Shown: one piece after another, positions 37,901-47,449 of the stretch | How the letters are laid out: every line of letters starts with the position of its first letter | Position numbering within the stretch: the first letter of the stretch is position 1 | From: Paraburkholderia tagetis | GTDB lineage: Bacteria; Pseudomonadota; Gammaproteobacteria; Burkholderiales; Burkholderiaceae | NCBI RefSeq assembly: GCF_022213065.1 | Contig: NZ_JAKLJA010000005.1 | Location: 1-64,000 of the forward strand | Length of the DNA stretch: 64,000 nt | Direction of reading: 5' to 3' | Position numbers and translations under genes: made by a program | The notes under the pieces: generated by a model | What the model was told of the DNA's origin: nothing | Seen by the model: only the letters and a program-made list of their open reading frames with translations | Database searches by the model: none

Positions 37901-39238
37901 ATGACTGAACAGAAAAGAAAGCCGGAAAAGCTGACCGGCGTGAAGGGCATGAACGACATCCTGCCGCAGGACGCAGGGCTGTGGGACTTCTTCGAAACCA
38001 CGGTGAAGTCCATGCTCCGTTCGTATGGATACCAGAATATCCGCACGCCGATCGTCGAGCATACGCAACTCTTCACGCGCGGCATCGGCGAAGTGACCGA
38101 CATCGTCGAAAAAGAGATGTACAGCTTTACCGACGCGCTCAACGGCGAGAACCTCACGCTGCGCCCGGAGAATACGGCTGCGGTCGTGCGCGCGTCGATC
38201 GAGCACAACATGCTCTACGACGGTCCGAAGCGCTTGTGGTATGTCGGCCCGATGTTCCGTCACGAGCGTCCGCAGCGCGGCCGCTATCGCCAGTTCCATC
38301 AAGTTGGCGTGGAAGCGCTCGGCTTCGCGGGTCCGGATGCCGACGCGGAAATCATCCTGATGTGCCAGCGCCTCTGGGACGACCTCGGTCTGACCGGCAT
38401 CAAGCTTGAAATCAATTCGCTGGGCTTGGCCGAAGAGCGCGCCGCGCATCGCGTCGAGCTCATCAAGTATCTCGAGCAGCACGTCGATCTGCTCGATGAA
38501 GACGGCAAGCGTCGCCTGTATACGAACCCGTTGCGCGTGCTCGACACGAAGAACCCCGCGCTGCAGGAAGTCGCGAACAACGCGCCGAAGCTGATCGACT
38601 TCCTCGGCGAGCACTCGCTTGCGCACTTCGAAGGGCTGCAACGCCTGCTCAAGGCGAATAACATTCCGTTCAAGATCAACCCGCGTCTCGTGCGCGGTCT
38701 CGATTACTACAATCTGACCGTGTTCGAGTGGGTGACCGACAAGCTCGGCGCGCAGGGCACGGTGGCGGCCGGCGGCCGCTACGATCCGCTGATCGAGCAG
38801 CTTGGCGGTAAGCCCACGGCGGCTTGCGGCTGGGCGATGGGCGTCGAGCGCATTCTGGAGTTGCTCAAGGAAGAGGATCTCGTGCCGGAGGCGGAAGGTT
38901 GCGACGTCTACGTCGTGCACCAGGGCGAGGCGGCGCGCGAGCAGGCGTTCATCGTGGCAGAGCGTCTGCGCGACACCGGTCTTGACGTCATCCTCCATTG
39001 CAGCGCAGACGGCCAGGCGGCGAGCTTCAAGTCGCAGATGAAGCGTGCGGACACAAGCGGCGCGGCGTTCGCCGTGGTGCTTGGCGAAGACGAACTGGCC
39101 AAGGGCGTGGCGGGTGTGAAGGCGCTGCGCGGCGGTGCCGACGAGGCTCGCAGCGAGCAACAGACGGTAGCACTCGAAGACTTGACCGAATATCTAATCA
39201 ATGCGATGGTTGCATCCGCCGAAGACGGCGACGACTAA
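37901..39238 (+). CDS. hisS: Histidyl-tRNA synthetase
   Basis: Class II synthetase that charges tRNA-His. The 445 residues include motif 2 in [19 protein letters not shown] near 115, the histidine-A loop [17 protein letters not shown] near 262, and motif 3 in [15 protein letters not shown] near 308. The C-terminal anticodon domain runs from about 330 to 425 ([40 protein letters not shown]). It differs from the HisZ paralogue 8 kb away, which lacks the anticodon domain. It starts [17 protein letters not shown] after a Lys-rich leader, and yfgM follows 50 bases later. Confidence 0.97.
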   Translation: MTEQKRKPEKLTGVKGMNDILPQDAGLWDFFETTVKSMLRSYGYQNIRTPIVEHTQLFTRGIGEVTDIVEKEMYSFTDALNGENLTLRPENTAAVVRASIEHNMLYDGPKRLWYVGPMFRHERPQRGRYRQFHQVGVEALGFAGPDADAEIILMCQRLWDDLGLTGIKLEINSLGLAEERAAHRVELIKYLEQHVDLLDEDGKRRLYTNPLRVLDTKNPALQEVANNAPKLIDFLGEHSLAHFEGLQRLLKANNIPFKINPRLVRGLDYYNLTVFEWVTDKLGAQGTVAAGGRYDPLIEQLGGKPTAACGWAMGVERILELLKEEDLVPEAEGCDVYVVHQGEAAREQAFIVAERLRDTGLDVILHCSADGQAASFKSQMKRADTSGAAFAVVLGEDELAKGVAGVKALRGGADEARSEQQTVALEDLTEYLINAMVASAEDGDD

Positions 39239-39288
39239 TTGCGATGCGTTATCAACGGGCTTCAGAATAATCAAGGAATCGCTACGCG

Positions 39289-39918
39289 ATGAGTTACCAC
39301 GACGAACAGGAATCGATCGAGAGTTTCAAGGCATGGTGGGCGCAGTGGGGTAACGCCACTACGTGGATCGTGCTGATCGTTCTGCTCGCGCTCGCCGCGT
39401 GGAACGGCTGGAACTTCTGGCAACGCCGTCAGGCGGCCGAGGCTGCGGTGCTGTACGACCAGGTGCAGCAGGCGAGCGCCAGCAGCGACAAGGCAATGCT
39501 CACGCGCATCGCGACCGATATGGAAAACCGCTTCGGCGGCACCGCGTATGCGCAGATGACCGCGCTGGGCGTGGCCAAGTCGCTCTATATGGCGGGTGAC
39601 ACCGTGGGTGCGAAGGCTCAATTGCAATGGGCGGCCGATCACGCGAAGGACGAGGAGTTCCGTCAGGTTGCGAAGATCCGCCTGGCTTCCGTCTTGCTCG
39701 ACGAAAAGGCCTACGATCAGGGCCTCGCGCTGATTCCGCAACCGGATTCGGGGCCGTTCAAGGGCATCGTCGCGGATAGTCGCGGCGACCTGCTCGCGGC
39801 GGCGGGCAAGTCCGACGACGCGCGCGCGGCCTACAAGCTCGCGCTCGACAGCCTGCCCAAGAGCGATGCCTCCGAGCGCCAGTTGATCCAGTTCAAACTC
39901 GACGCGCTGGGCGGCTAA
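39289..39918 (+). CDS. yfgM: YfgM family inner-membrane TPR protein
   Basis: A 209-residue bitopic protein. The cytoplasmic N-terminus is SYHDEQESIESFKAWWAQWG, one membrane helix follows (WIVLIVLLALAAWNGWNFW, about 24-42), and the rest is periplasmic tetratricopeptide-like helices (AAEAAVLYDQVQQASASSDK, MALGVAKSLYMAGDTVGAK-type pairs, GDLLAAAGKSDDARAAYKLA). E. coli YfgM associates with the SecYEG translocon and the periplasmic chaperone network. hisS-yfgM-bamB-der is the conserved order, and the genes lie within 50 bases of each other. Confidence 0.9.
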   Translation: MSYHDEQESIESFKAWWAQWGNATTWIVLIVLLALAAWNGWNFWQRRQAAEAAVLYDQVQQASASSDKAMLTRIATDMENRFGGTAYAQMTALGVAKSLYMAGDTVGAKAQLQWAADHAKDEEFRQVAKIRLASVLLDEKAYDQGLALIPQPDSGPFKGIVADSRGDLLAAAGKSDDARAAYKLALDSLPKSDASERQLIQFKLDALGG

Positions 39919-39969
39919 GCAAGCTGCGCCTACCGCCCGTGAAGATAAACAGCTAAACCAATTCCATTC

Positions 39970-41130
39970 ATGCTTCGTTCACCGATGAATTTGCTGAAAC
40001 GAACCGTTGTACCTGTCGCCTGTGCGATGACCGTCCTCGCGCTGGCGGCTTGCTCGTCGACGAAAGACGAGCGTCGCGTACCGGTGCCGCTGACCGAGTT
40101 CAAGCCGGTGCTGGACGTCCAGCAGGTGTGGAAGGCGAGCGTCGGCAAGGCGGGCCGCTATATGTTCTCGCCGGTCGCCGTGGGCGACGCTGTCTACGCC
40201 GCAGGCGAAAACGGCTCGGTCGCGAAGTTCGACGCGCAGACGGGTAAGGAAGTCTGGCGCACCAAGCTCAAGGACGATATCTCGGCGGGCGTCGGCAGCG
40301 ACGGCAATCTCACGGCCGTCGGCGGTCTGAAGGGCAATGTCTATGTGCTTGACTCCAACGGCAAGCTCTCGTGGCAAGCCAAGGCGCCAGGCGAGATCAT
40401 TTCGCCGCCGCTGGTTGGCAACGGTCTCGTGATCGTGCGTACCATCGACGGCCAGATCGTCGCGTTCAATGCGCAGACCGGCGAGCAGAAGTGGGTCTAT
40501 CGCAACCGCGCGGTGCCGCTCAATTTGCGCGTGTCGTCTGGCATGACGTTCGCGGGCGATCAGGCCGTGCTCGCGGGCTTCCCGGGTGGCGCGTTCGCGG
40601 CGATCAACCTGCAAAGCGGCGATGCGTTCTGGGAAACGCCGGTGTCGTATCCGAAGGGTGTGACCGAAGTCGAGCGTATCAATGACGTGAGCGGTCCGCC
40701 CACGCTCATCGGTGCCACCACGTGCGCGGTCACGTTCCAGGGCCAGTTGGGCTGCTTCGACGCCAATTCGGGCCGTCCGATGTGGGAGAAGCCGTTTTCG
40801 AGCACGAGCGGCATCGCCCAGGGCGACACCACGGTGGTGGGTGGCGACGACTGGTCGGTCGTGAAGGCGTACAACGTCTCGAATGGCGACCAGACCTGGA
40901 GCACGGACAAGTTGAAGAACCGCGACGTCAGCGTGCCGGCCGTGCTCGGCCATGCAGTCGTGGTTGGCGACTACCAGGGCTACGTGCATTTCCTCTCGCT
41001 CGACGACGGCAGCTTCGTATCGCGCGTGAAGACCGACGGCAGCCCGATCACCGCCGCACCGGTGCTGGCTGGCAACACGCTCATCGTGCAAACGAAGGAC
41101 GGCGACCTGTACGGTCTGCGTCCGCGTTAA
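39970..41130 (+). CDS. bamB: Outer-membrane assembly lipoprotein BamB
   Basis: Beta-propeller subunit of the BAM complex. The signal peptide MLRSPMNLLKRTVVPVACAM is followed by the lipobox LALAAC near residues 25-29. Blade repeats of the PQQ type recur (VAVGDAVYAAGENGSVAKFD, LVIVRTIDGQIVAFNAQTGE, AVVVGDYQGYVHFLSLDDGS), with GKEVWRTKL-like turns. The 386 residues are typical. ATG 39985 (MNLLKRT) is an equally possible start. A perfect hairpin 74 bases downstream probably ends the hisS-yfgM-bamB transcript. Confidence 0.95.
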   Translation: MLRSPMNLLKRTVVPVACAMTVLALAACSSTKDERRVPVPLTEFKPVLDVQQVWKASVGKAGRYMFSPVAVGDAVYAAGENGSVAKFDAQTGKEVWRTKLKDDISAGVGSDGNLTAVGGLKGNVYVLDSNGKLSWQAKAPGEIISPPLVGNGLVIVRTIDGQIVAFNAQTGEQKWVYRNRAVPLNLRVSSGMTFAGDQAVLAGFPGGAFAAINLQSGDAFWETPVSYPKGVTEVERINDVSGPPTLIGATTCAVTFQGQLGCFDANSGRPMWEKPFSSTSGIAQGDTTVVGGDDWSVVKAYNVSNGDQTWSTDKLKNRDVSVPAVLGHAVVVGDYQGYVHFLSLDDGSFVSRVKTDGSPITAAPVLAGNTLIVQTKDGDLYGLRPR

Positions 41131-41587
41131 CTGGATGAGGGCGCCCGACGCGTGCTGTCGGGCTTCGCATCGAGGGGGCCGCGCCCGCGGGCAGCGGCCT
41201 CTTGTATTTTGTGCTTGCTGCAAGCACAAAATACTTTTGGTGTCCTGGCGCCATTTGACCGGGATGGTGGATGGCTCCGTTATCCGACTGGGGTTGGCCG
41301 TTTCGCAGGCCGGCGCGTACCGGCCGCGCGCATGATGAGCCGGTGGATTGCAAAGATGCCCCGACCAGGCAGCCGCGCCGGGGAAAGCGTCAATCCACAT
41401 CGCTTCGGCTGGCGGGCATGATCCGAGCTCGCCACGCGCCTGCCGATGCCTTAGGGCTGACGTAGCGGGCGCGCGACCCAATTCGTGATAATTTGCAACT
41501 ATTGCAGCTCTGCAAGCATGAATGCAGACGCTTGCCGCGCAACTCGCCGGACGTTCCGGCGTCGCGCCTTACCGTAGAAAAGATCAG
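41131..41587. other. Intergenic region bamB-der
   Basis: About 457 bases without a supported gene. It holds a GCCCGAC/GTCGGGC hairpin (41143-41163) and the long perfect hairpin at 41204-41234. Several open frames here lack ribosome sites and resemblance to any family. The der promoter must be in the right half; GATAAT at 41488-41493 may be its -10 box. Confidence 0.5.
41204..41234 (+). terminator. Perfect 14-bp AT-rich hairpin
   Basis: GTATTTTGTGCTTG (41204-41217) and CAAGCACAAAATAC (41221-41234) are perfect complements around CTG, followed by TTTT. It is unusually AT-rich and symmetrical for a terminator. Confidence 0.7.
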
Positions 41588-42925
41588 ATGAAACCCGTAA
41601 TCGCCCTAGTAGGGCGCCCCAATGTGGGGAAATCCACGCTCTTCAACCGGCTCACGCGCTCGCGCGATGCGCTGGTAGCCGATCTGCCCGGTCTCACGCG
41701 CGATCGCCACTATGGCGAAGGGCGCGTGGGCGATCGCGCTTATCTCGTGGTCGACACCGGCGGCTTCGAACCGGTCGCGAAAGACGGCATCTTGCACGAA
41801 ATGGCGCGCCAGACGCGCCAGGCGGTGGAGGAAGCCGACATCGTCGTATTCATTTGCGACGGCCGCAACGGCCTCGCACCGCAGGACAAGCACATCGCCG
41901 ATTACCTGCGCAAGACTGGCCGGCCGATCTACCTTGTGGTCAACAAGGCCGAAGGCATGAAGTACAGCGCCGTCGCCGCAGACTTCTATGAGTTGGGCCT
42001 CGGCGACCCGCGCGCGATTTCCGCAGCGCACGGCGACGGTGTGACCGAAATGATCAACGAGGCGCTCGATCAGGCCTACGCGGATCATCCGGAAGAGAGC
42101 GAAGAAGACGCCAACAAGCACGGCGTCAAGATTGCAATCGTAGGCCGCCCGAACGTGGGCAAGTCGACGCTCGTCAACACGCTGATTGGTGAAGACCGTG
42201 TGATTGCGTTCGACATGCCGGGCACCACGCGCGACTCCATCTACGTGGATTTCGAGCGCGGCGGCAAGAAGTACACCTTGATCGATACGGCGGGCCTGCG
42301 TCGTCGCGGCAAAGTGTTCGAGGCCATCGAGAAGTTTTCGGTCGTGAAGACGCTGCAGTCGATCGCCGACGCCAACGTGGTCATTCTGCTGCTCGACGCG
42401 CGCCAGGAAATCTCGGATCAGGACGCGCATATCGCGGGCTTCGTGGTGGAGCAGGGCCGTGCGCTCGTGGTGGGCGTGAACAAGTGGGACGGCATGGACG
42501 ACCACGCGCGCGAGCGGACCAAGCATCACCTGCAGCGCAAGCTGAAGTTCCTCGACTTCGCGGAAATGCGCTTCATCTCGGCGACGGAAAAATTCGGCAT
42601 TGGACCGCTGATGCGCTCGGTGGACGATGCGTATGCCGCGGCGATGGCCAAGCTCCCGACCCCGCGCCTGACGCGCGCGCTCATCGAAGCCGTGGAGTTC
42701 CAGCAGCCGCGCCGCCGTGGTCCGGTGCGTCCGAAGCTGCGCTATGCGCACCAGGGGGGACAGAACCCACCCATCATCGTGATCCACGGCAATGCGCTCG
42801 ACGCGGTGACTGATACCTACAAGCGCTACCTGGAGAACCGCTTCCGGGAAACTTTCTCACTGACCGGGACTCCATTGCGCATAGAGTTTCGTTCTTCGAC
42901 GAATCCCTACACTGAAAAAAGCTGA
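41588..42925 (+). CDS. der: Ribosome biogenesis GTPase Der (EngA)
   Basis: Essential double-GTPase that acts in 50S subunit assembly. Two G domains each have a P-loop: [15 protein letters not shown] near residue 8 and [15 protein letters not shown] near 186. DTGGF / DTAGL G3 and NKAEG / NKWDG G4 motifs are present. The C-terminal KH-like domain spans about 355-445 ([35 protein letters not shown]). The 445 residues are normal. ATG 41588 starts [12 protein letters not shown]; an upstream in-frame start at 41522 is not supported. hfq follows, as in related genomes. Confidence 0.97.
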   Translation: MKPVIALVGRPNVGKSTLFNRLTRSRDALVADLPGLTRDRHYGEGRVGDRAYLVVDTGGFEPVAKDGILHEMARQTRQAVEEADIVVFICDGRNGLAPQDKHIADYLRKTGRPIYLVVNKAEGMKYSAVAADFYELGLGDPRAISAAHGDGVTEMINEALDQAYADHPEESEEDANKHGVKIAIVGRPNVGKSTLVNTLIGEDRVIAFDMPGTTRDSIYVDFERGGKKYTLIDTAGLRRRGKVFEAIEKFSVVKTLQSIADANVVILLLDARQEISDQDAHIAGFVVEQGRALVVGVNKWDGMDDHARERTKHHLQRKLKFLDFAEMRFISATEKFGIGPLMRSVDDAYAAAMAKLPTPRLTRALIEAVEFQQPRRRGPVRPKLRYAHQGGQNPPIIVIHGNALDAVTDTYKRYLENRFRETFSLTGTPLRIEFRSSTNPYTEKS

Positions 42926-43008
42926 ACTGCGTTCGCTACCCCGCGTAAGCGCGCGATTGACCCTCCTGGCCGGACGGTGGGGAGGGGCGCGGTGGAACGA
43001 GAATCAGC

Positions 43009-43014
43009 TATAGT
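43009..43014 (+). promoter_or_regulatory. Candidate -10 box TATAGT upstream of hfq
   Basis: TATAGT lies 75 nt before the hfq ATG. A matching -35 box is weak (GGAACG region), so this is tentative. Confidence 0.3.
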
Positions 43015-43088
43015 GTAGCGATTGGCGCCGGATTTCTTTTTCTTCGGCGCCAGTTTAGTTAAACCTGCAAAAAAATACGGAGTTTGCT

Positions 43089-43325
43089 ATGAGCAACAAA
43101 GGGCAACTGTTACAAGACCCGTTTCTGAACGCGCTGCGCAAGGAGCACGTGCCTGTTTCGATCTATCTGGTCAACGGCATCAAGCTTCAAGGGAACATTG
43201 AATCGTTCGACCAGTACGTCGTGTTGCTCCGTAATACGGTTACGCAAATGGTTTACAAGCACGCCATTTCCACGGTGGTCCCGGCCCGTCCGGTGAACTT
43301 CCACCCGGATGCGGAAGCGTCCTGA
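43089..43325 (+). CDS. hfq: RNA chaperone Hfq
   Basis: Hexameric RNA-binding protein that pairs small RNAs with mRNAs. The 78 residues are the standard short beta-proteobacterial form. Sm1 covers [20 protein letters not shown] and Sm2 the [10 protein letters not shown] signature near residue 55, followed by a short tail ([11 protein letters not shown]). It has no long disordered C-terminus like E. coli's. hflX follows 59 bases later; the hfq-hflX-hflK-hflC order is widespread. Confidence 0.98.
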
Positions 43326-43333
43326 TTTTTGAC

Positions 43334-43377
43334 GCGGCCGGCCCGGAGCGCCACGCTGGCGCTTGCGGCCCGGCCGC
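43334..43377 (+). terminator. GC-rich hairpin between hfq and hflX
   Basis: GCGGCCG (43334-43340) pairs with CGGCCGC (43371-43377) with further inner pairing, followed by TTCTATTTT. It may attenuate rather than stop transcription into hflX, because the hflX start is only 8 nt downstream. Confidence 0.5.
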
Positions 43378-43384
43378 TTCTATT

Positions 43385-44569
43385 TTGACAACAGCTAATT
43401 TGATCAACGCCGCACTCGTCGGCATCGACTTCGGCAAGACCGACTTCGAAGCCAGCCTCGAAGAGCTCAGCCTGCTCGCGAAGAGCGCGGGCGCCTCTCC
43501 TGCCGTCACGCTCACGGGGCGACGTTCCAGCCCCGACGCCGCCATGTTCATCGGCAGCGGCAAGGCCGAGGAACTGCGTCTCGCCTGCGAGGCGAACGAC
43601 ATCGAAATCGTCATTTTCAATCACGCGCTTTCGCCTGCCCAGCAACGCAATCTGGAGCGTGCGCTGGATCGCCGCGTGGTGGACCGCACGAGCCTCATTC
43701 TCGATATTTTCGCGCAACGCGCGCGCAGCCACGAAGGCAAGCTCCAGGTAGAGCTCGCGCAGCTTCAGTATCTCGCCACGCGCCTCGTGCGGGCCTGGAC
43801 TCACCTCGAGCGCCAGAAGGGCGGTATCGGCCTGCGCGGCCCCGGCGAGACGCAGCTCGAAACCGACCGCCGGCTCATCGGCGAGCGCATCAAGATGCTG
43901 CAGGGCAAGCTCGCCAAGCTGCGTCGCCAGCATGGCACGCAGCGGCGTCAGCGCGAGCGCACGCGCACGATGTCGGTATCGCTGGTTGGCTATACGAACG
44001 CGGGTAAATCCACGCTCTTTAACGCGCTCACCAAGGCGCAGGCCTATGCCGCCGACCAGTTGTTCGCCACGCTTGATACGACTTCGCGGCGCGTTTGGCT
44101 CGGCGACGAAGTGGGCCAGATCGTCTTGTCTGACACTGTGGGTTTCATCCGCGAACTGCCTCACCAACTCGTTGCGGCATTTCGCGCGACGCTGCAGGAA
44201 ACCGTTCAGGCCGACTTGTTGCTACACGTGGTGGACGCGTCGAGTTCGGTGCGGCTCGACCAGATCGACCAGGTGAACGAGGTGCTGCACGAGATCGGCG
44301 CGGACACCATCCGCCAGGTGCTGGTGTTCAACAAGATCGACGCCGTGCCTGAACTGGCGGCTCGGGGCGGGACGGTCGAGCGGGACGAGTATGGTAATAT
44401 TTCGCGCGTCTTTTTGAGCGCGCGCACGGGCGTCGGACTGGATGCGCTGCGCGCCGCCATCGCCGAAATCGCAACTGCCGAGCGGCTCGCACAGCCGTCG
44501 CAGCTCCTGGCCGCTGACTGGACCGCGGCACCACACGAACCCAGCAGGGAACCCGAACTCGGCCGCTGA
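43385..44569 (+). CDS. hflX: GTPase HflX
   Basis: Ribosome-splitting GTPase active in stress, especially heat. The 394 residues contain the N-terminal HflX domain (SPDAAMFIGSGKAEELRLAC, NHALSPAQQRNLERALDRRV, GPGETQLETDRRLI), a coiled-coil linker, and the G domain: SLVGYTNAGKSTLFNAL near 200, DTVGFIRELPHQLVAAFRAT near 247, NKIDAVPE near 318. The start is TTG 43385 with no ribosome site; an in-frame TTG at 43400 is the alternative. The first residues TTANLINAALVGIDFGK match family N-termini. hflK begins about 100 bases later. Confidence 0.94.
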   Translation: MTTANLINAALVGIDFGKTDFEASLEELSLLAKSAGASPAVTLTGRRSSPDAAMFIGSGKAEELRLACEANDIEIVIFNHALSPAQQRNLERALDRRVVDRTSLILDIFAQRARSHEGKLQVELAQLQYLATRLVRAWTHLERQKGGIGLRGPGETQLETDRRLIGERIKMLQGKLAKLRRQHGTQRRQRERTRTMSVSLVGYTNAGKSTLFNALTKAQAYAADQLFATLDTTSRRVWLGDEVGQIVLSDTVGFIRELPHQLVAAFRATLQETVQADLLLHVVDASSSVRLDQIDQVNEVLHEIGADTIRQVLVFNKIDAVPELAARGGTVERDEYGNISRVFLSARTGVGLDALRAAIAEIATAERLAQPSQLLAADWTAAPHEPSREPELGR

Positions 44570-44666
44570 ACGCTCCCGGAAGGGCGCCTCGCGGTGCGGC
44601 CCGAGGCGCGCCGACGAGGAACCTCCACGCACATGACCCGCTGTCTACTCTGGTGAACGAACACAG

Positions 44667-46160
44667 GTGAACGATTACAACAAGCGGACTGGCTGGCAGC
44701 GCGCGCGCGCCATTTTCTCGTTGAACGACCCGAGGTGGGGCCGTGGCGAGGGCAATGGCCAGCGCACCGACGACGCACGGCGCCCGTCGGGCAACAACGG
44801 CAACAATGGCGGCGGCAAGGGTGACGGCCCTCCCGATCTCGACGAAATGTGGCGCGATTTCAATCGACGCCTGTCGGCGTTCTTCGGCAAGAAGGGCAAG
44901 GGTGGTCCGGGCGGGCTCGGCCCGCGGCCGGACAATGGCCGCAGTGCGCGCATCGGTGTGGGCATCGTGCTTGGCGTGCTCATCGCCATCTATGTCGGCA
45001 GCGGCGTGTTCGTCGTTCAGGACGGACAGGCCGGCGTAGTGCTGCAGTTCGGCCAGTATCGTCACACGGTCAGCCAGGGCGTGCACTGGCGTTTCCCGTT
45101 CCCGTTCCAGACGCAGGAAATCGTGAATGTTGGCCAGATCCGCAGCGTCGAGATCGGCCGCAATAATCTCGTGCGTCCGTCGAATGTGAAGGATGCCTCG
45201 GTGCTCACGCACGACGGCGACATTCTCGACGCGCGCTTCACGGTGCAGTACCAGGTCAAGCAGCCCACCGATTATCTGTTCCACAGCGTCGATCCCGATC
45301 TCACCGTGAGCCAGGCCGCGCAGTCGGCCGTGCGCACCGTGGTGGGCGCGCATAGCACTCACGATCTGCTCTATGCGGACCGTGAGCCGATTCGCGCGCA
45401 ACTCGCCGACTCCATCCAGCACGCGCTGGATATCTACAAGACTGGACTTGGCGTGGTCGGCGTGACGATTCAGGGCGTGACGGCGCCCGATCGCGTGCAA
45501 TCCGCCTTCGACGACGAAGCGAAGGCGCACCAGGAGAGCGAGCGCGCGAAACGCGACGCGCAGGCTTACGCCGATCAATTGCTGCCACGCGCGCAAACCG
45601 AAGCGGCGCGTCTCATCGACGACGCCAAGGCCTACAGCGACCGCGTGGTCGCGCAGGCGCAGGGCGACGCACAGCGCTTTAACAGCGTCTACGACCAATA
45701 CGCGAAGGCGCCGGCCGTCATTCGGGAGCGCATGTACCTGGACACCATGCAGCACATTTACTCGAATACGACGAAGGTGTTCGTCGACAGCAAGTCGGGC
45801 AACAACGTGATCTATCTGCCGCTCGACAAGATCGTCGACGCGACGCGTCAGCGCGCCGCTGCGGCAACAGGCGCCTCGGGTGTTGTTGCGGCTCCGGCTA
45901 GCGGCGCATCGGATGCAAATGCCACAGCAACCGCGCCTTCGGCTAGCAGCGACATGCAACAAGGCGGGTCGCAGGCTGGGCAGCAAAGCGGGCAACCGGG
46001 CGCGCAGCAAGGCACGCAGTCGCCACGGTCGCAGCAGGGCGCCCAGCAGCGGAGCGCGGCGCCGGCGCCGTCCGCGAGTGACGCGGCCCAGGCGGCGAGC
46101 GACGCTTTCCGTTCGCGCGACGCGCTGCGCTCGCGCGGCCGCGAAGACGATGTGCAATAA
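44667..46160 (+). CDS. hflK: FtsH protease modulator HflK
   Basis: SPFH-domain inner-membrane protein that forms with HflC a large cage controlling FtsH access. The 497 residues start at GTG 44667 (MNDYNKRTGWQRARAIF). They comprise a Gly/Asn-rich cytoplasmic N-terminus (SGNNGNNGGGKGDGP), one membrane helix at about 90-112 (IGVGIVLGVLIAIYVGSGVF), the SPFH domain (VVLQFGQYRHTVSQGVHWRF; HDGDILDARFTVQYQVKQP), a helical arm (AQAYADQLLPRAQTEAARLI), and a Gln/Ala-rich disordered C-terminus (SGQPGAQQGTQSPRSQQGAQ). Confidence 0.96.
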   Translation: MNDYNKRTGWQRARAIFSLNDPRWGRGEGNGQRTDDARRPSGNNGNNGGGKGDGPPDLDEMWRDFNRRLSAFFGKKGKGGPGGLGPRPDNGRSARIGVGIVLGVLIAIYVGSGVFVVQDGQAGVVLQFGQYRHTVSQGVHWRFPFPFQTQEIVNVGQIRSVEIGRNNLVRPSNVKDASVLTHDGDILDARFTVQYQVKQPTDYLFHSVDPDLTVSQAAQSAVRTVVGAHSTHDLLYADREPIRAQLADSIQHALDIYKTGLGVVGVTIQGVTAPDRVQSAFDDEAKAHQESERAKRDAQAYADQLLPRAQTEAARLIDDAKAYSDRVVAQAQGDAQRFNSVYDQYAKAPAVIRERMYLDTMQHIYSNTTKVFVDSKSGNNVIYLPLDKIVDATRQRAAAATGASGVVAAPASGASDANATATAPSASSDMQQGGSQAGQQSGQPGAQQGTQSPRSQQGAQQRSAAPAPSASDAAQAASDAFRSRDALRSRGREDDVQ

Positions 46161-46172
46161 CGGAGCGCCGAC

Positions 46173-47078
46173 ATGAACAAGATCATTGCGTTCGTCGTCG
46201 CCTTCGTGGTGGTGGTGCTCGTGGCCTCGTCGGCGGTGTTCGTCGTCGATCCGCGCCATGTCGCGGTGGTATCCTCCTCGGGCGGCGCCAAGGCGACGCT
46301 CGCCGAACCTGGCCTGCACGTGAAGCTGCCGCCGCCGTTCCAGACCGCCACGTTCATCGATACTCGCATCCAGGCGTTCGATGCGTCCGATGCCGACCGC
46401 TACACGACCGCCGACAAGACCGAGTTGCTCGTGAACCCGGTCGTGCGCTATCGCATTGCCGATCCACTCAAGCTTTTCGCGGCCACCAAGGGCGACCAGC
46501 AGGTGCTCGCGGACCGGCTCGCGCCGCTCTCGCGCGACGCGCTGTCGAAGGCGTTCTCGAAGGTCGATCTGAGCGATGCCCTTGCACAGCAAGAAGCGAT
46601 CGCCAACGGCGCGCGCGATGCGCTCAAGACGGCCGCTGCGCCGCTGGGCATCGACGTGGTCGACGTCGAGCTCACGCGCATCGACTATCCGGCGGAACTC
46701 GCCGAGGTGGTCTACAAGCGCATGAGCGCCGCGCGCGAGCAGGCCGCCGCCGACCAGCGCGAAAAGGGCGCCGCCGAGGCGCAGAAGATCAAGGACGAGG
46801 CGGAGCGCAAGCAGCAGGGCGTGCTCGCCGATGCGTACAGCCAGGCGCAGGCCATCAAGGGCGAGGGCGACGGCAAGGCCGCGGCGATTTCCGCGCAGGC
46901 GTATGGCCGCGATCCGGACTTCTATCGCTTCTATCAGAGCATGCAGGCGTACCGCGAGAGCTTCAAGCCGGGCGACGTGGTTGTGGTCGACTCTTCGAGC
47001 GACTTCTTCCGCTTCATGCGCAGTCCGAACGGAGAGGCGCCGTCGGCTCCTGTTCCGGCCGCACCGCGCAAACACTAG
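46173..47078 (+). CDS. hflC: FtsH protease modulator HflC
   Basis: Partner of HflK in the HflKC complex. The 301 residues contain the N-terminal membrane helix (IIAFVVAFVVVVLVASSAVF), the SPFH domain (VDPRHVAVVSSSGGAKATLA, YTTADKTELLVNPVVRYRIA), a helical arm (AREQAAADQREKGAAEAQKI) and the conserved YGRDPDFYRFYQSMQAYRES followed by SSSDFFRFM. It starts 12 bases after the hflK stop. A DUF2065 gene follows 48 bases later. Confidence 0.97.
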   Translation: MNKIIAFVVAFVVVVLVASSAVFVVDPRHVAVVSSSGGAKATLAEPGLHVKLPPPFQTATFIDTRIQAFDASDADRYTTADKTELLVNPVVRYRIADPLKLFAATKGDQQVLADRLAPLSRDALSKAFSKVDLSDALAQQEAIANGARDALKTAAAPLGIDVVDVELTRIDYPAELAEVVYKRMSAAREQAAADQREKGAAEAQKIKDEAERKQQGVLADAYSQAQAIKGEGDGKAAAISAQAYGRDPDFYRFYQSMQAYRESFKPGDVVVVDSSSDFFRFMRSPNGEAPSAPVPAAPRKH

Positions 47079-47126
47079 ACAAATTGAGACACGGGCGCCG
47101 CGCATCTGCGCGGCGTGCCTCTTCGC

Positions 47127-47318
47127 ATGAACATAGCTGGCTCCCTGTTGCTCGCGATCGCATTGATGCTGATTATCGAGGGCATGTTCCCGTTCGTCTT
47201 TCCGGCGGCGTGGCGCGACACGTTTCGTAGAATTGCGGAACGGCCGCCGCATCACATCCGGATCGGTGGGCTGGTTGTGATGGGGCTCGGTCTCGTGTTG
47301 CTGCTGCTCGCCACCTGA
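47127..47318 (+). CDS. DUF2065 small membrane protein (YjeT-like)
   Basis: A 63-residue protein with two predicted membrane helices ([20 protein letters not shown] and [20 protein letters not shown]) joined by [17 protein letters not shown]. This matches the YjeT/DUF2065 family that sits next to hflKC in many genomes. Function unknown. ATG 47127 is chosen over the upstream start at 47115 because the hydrophobic helix follows directly. Confidence 0.88.
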   Translation: MNIAGSLLLAIALMLIIEGMFPFVFPAAWRDTFRRIAERPPHHIRIGGLVVMGLGLVLLLLAT

Positions 47319-47449
47319 ATTCAAGGCGCATGCCTCACGGCGTGCGCCGTTTCTATCGTCCGGCCCGCGCAGGCGCGCGTGCGCGCCCAGGCTTTGCGGC
47401 TAGTGCGTTCCGCGTCCGCGCGGCCTTTATCGTTGTAGGACTTGACCCG

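Noticed and set aside
44328-47324. 998-codon open frame antisense to hflX-hflK-hflC and DUF2065
   Set aside because: The same GC-bias effect. The plus-strand genes are unmistakable, and the antisense product is Arg-rich without domains.
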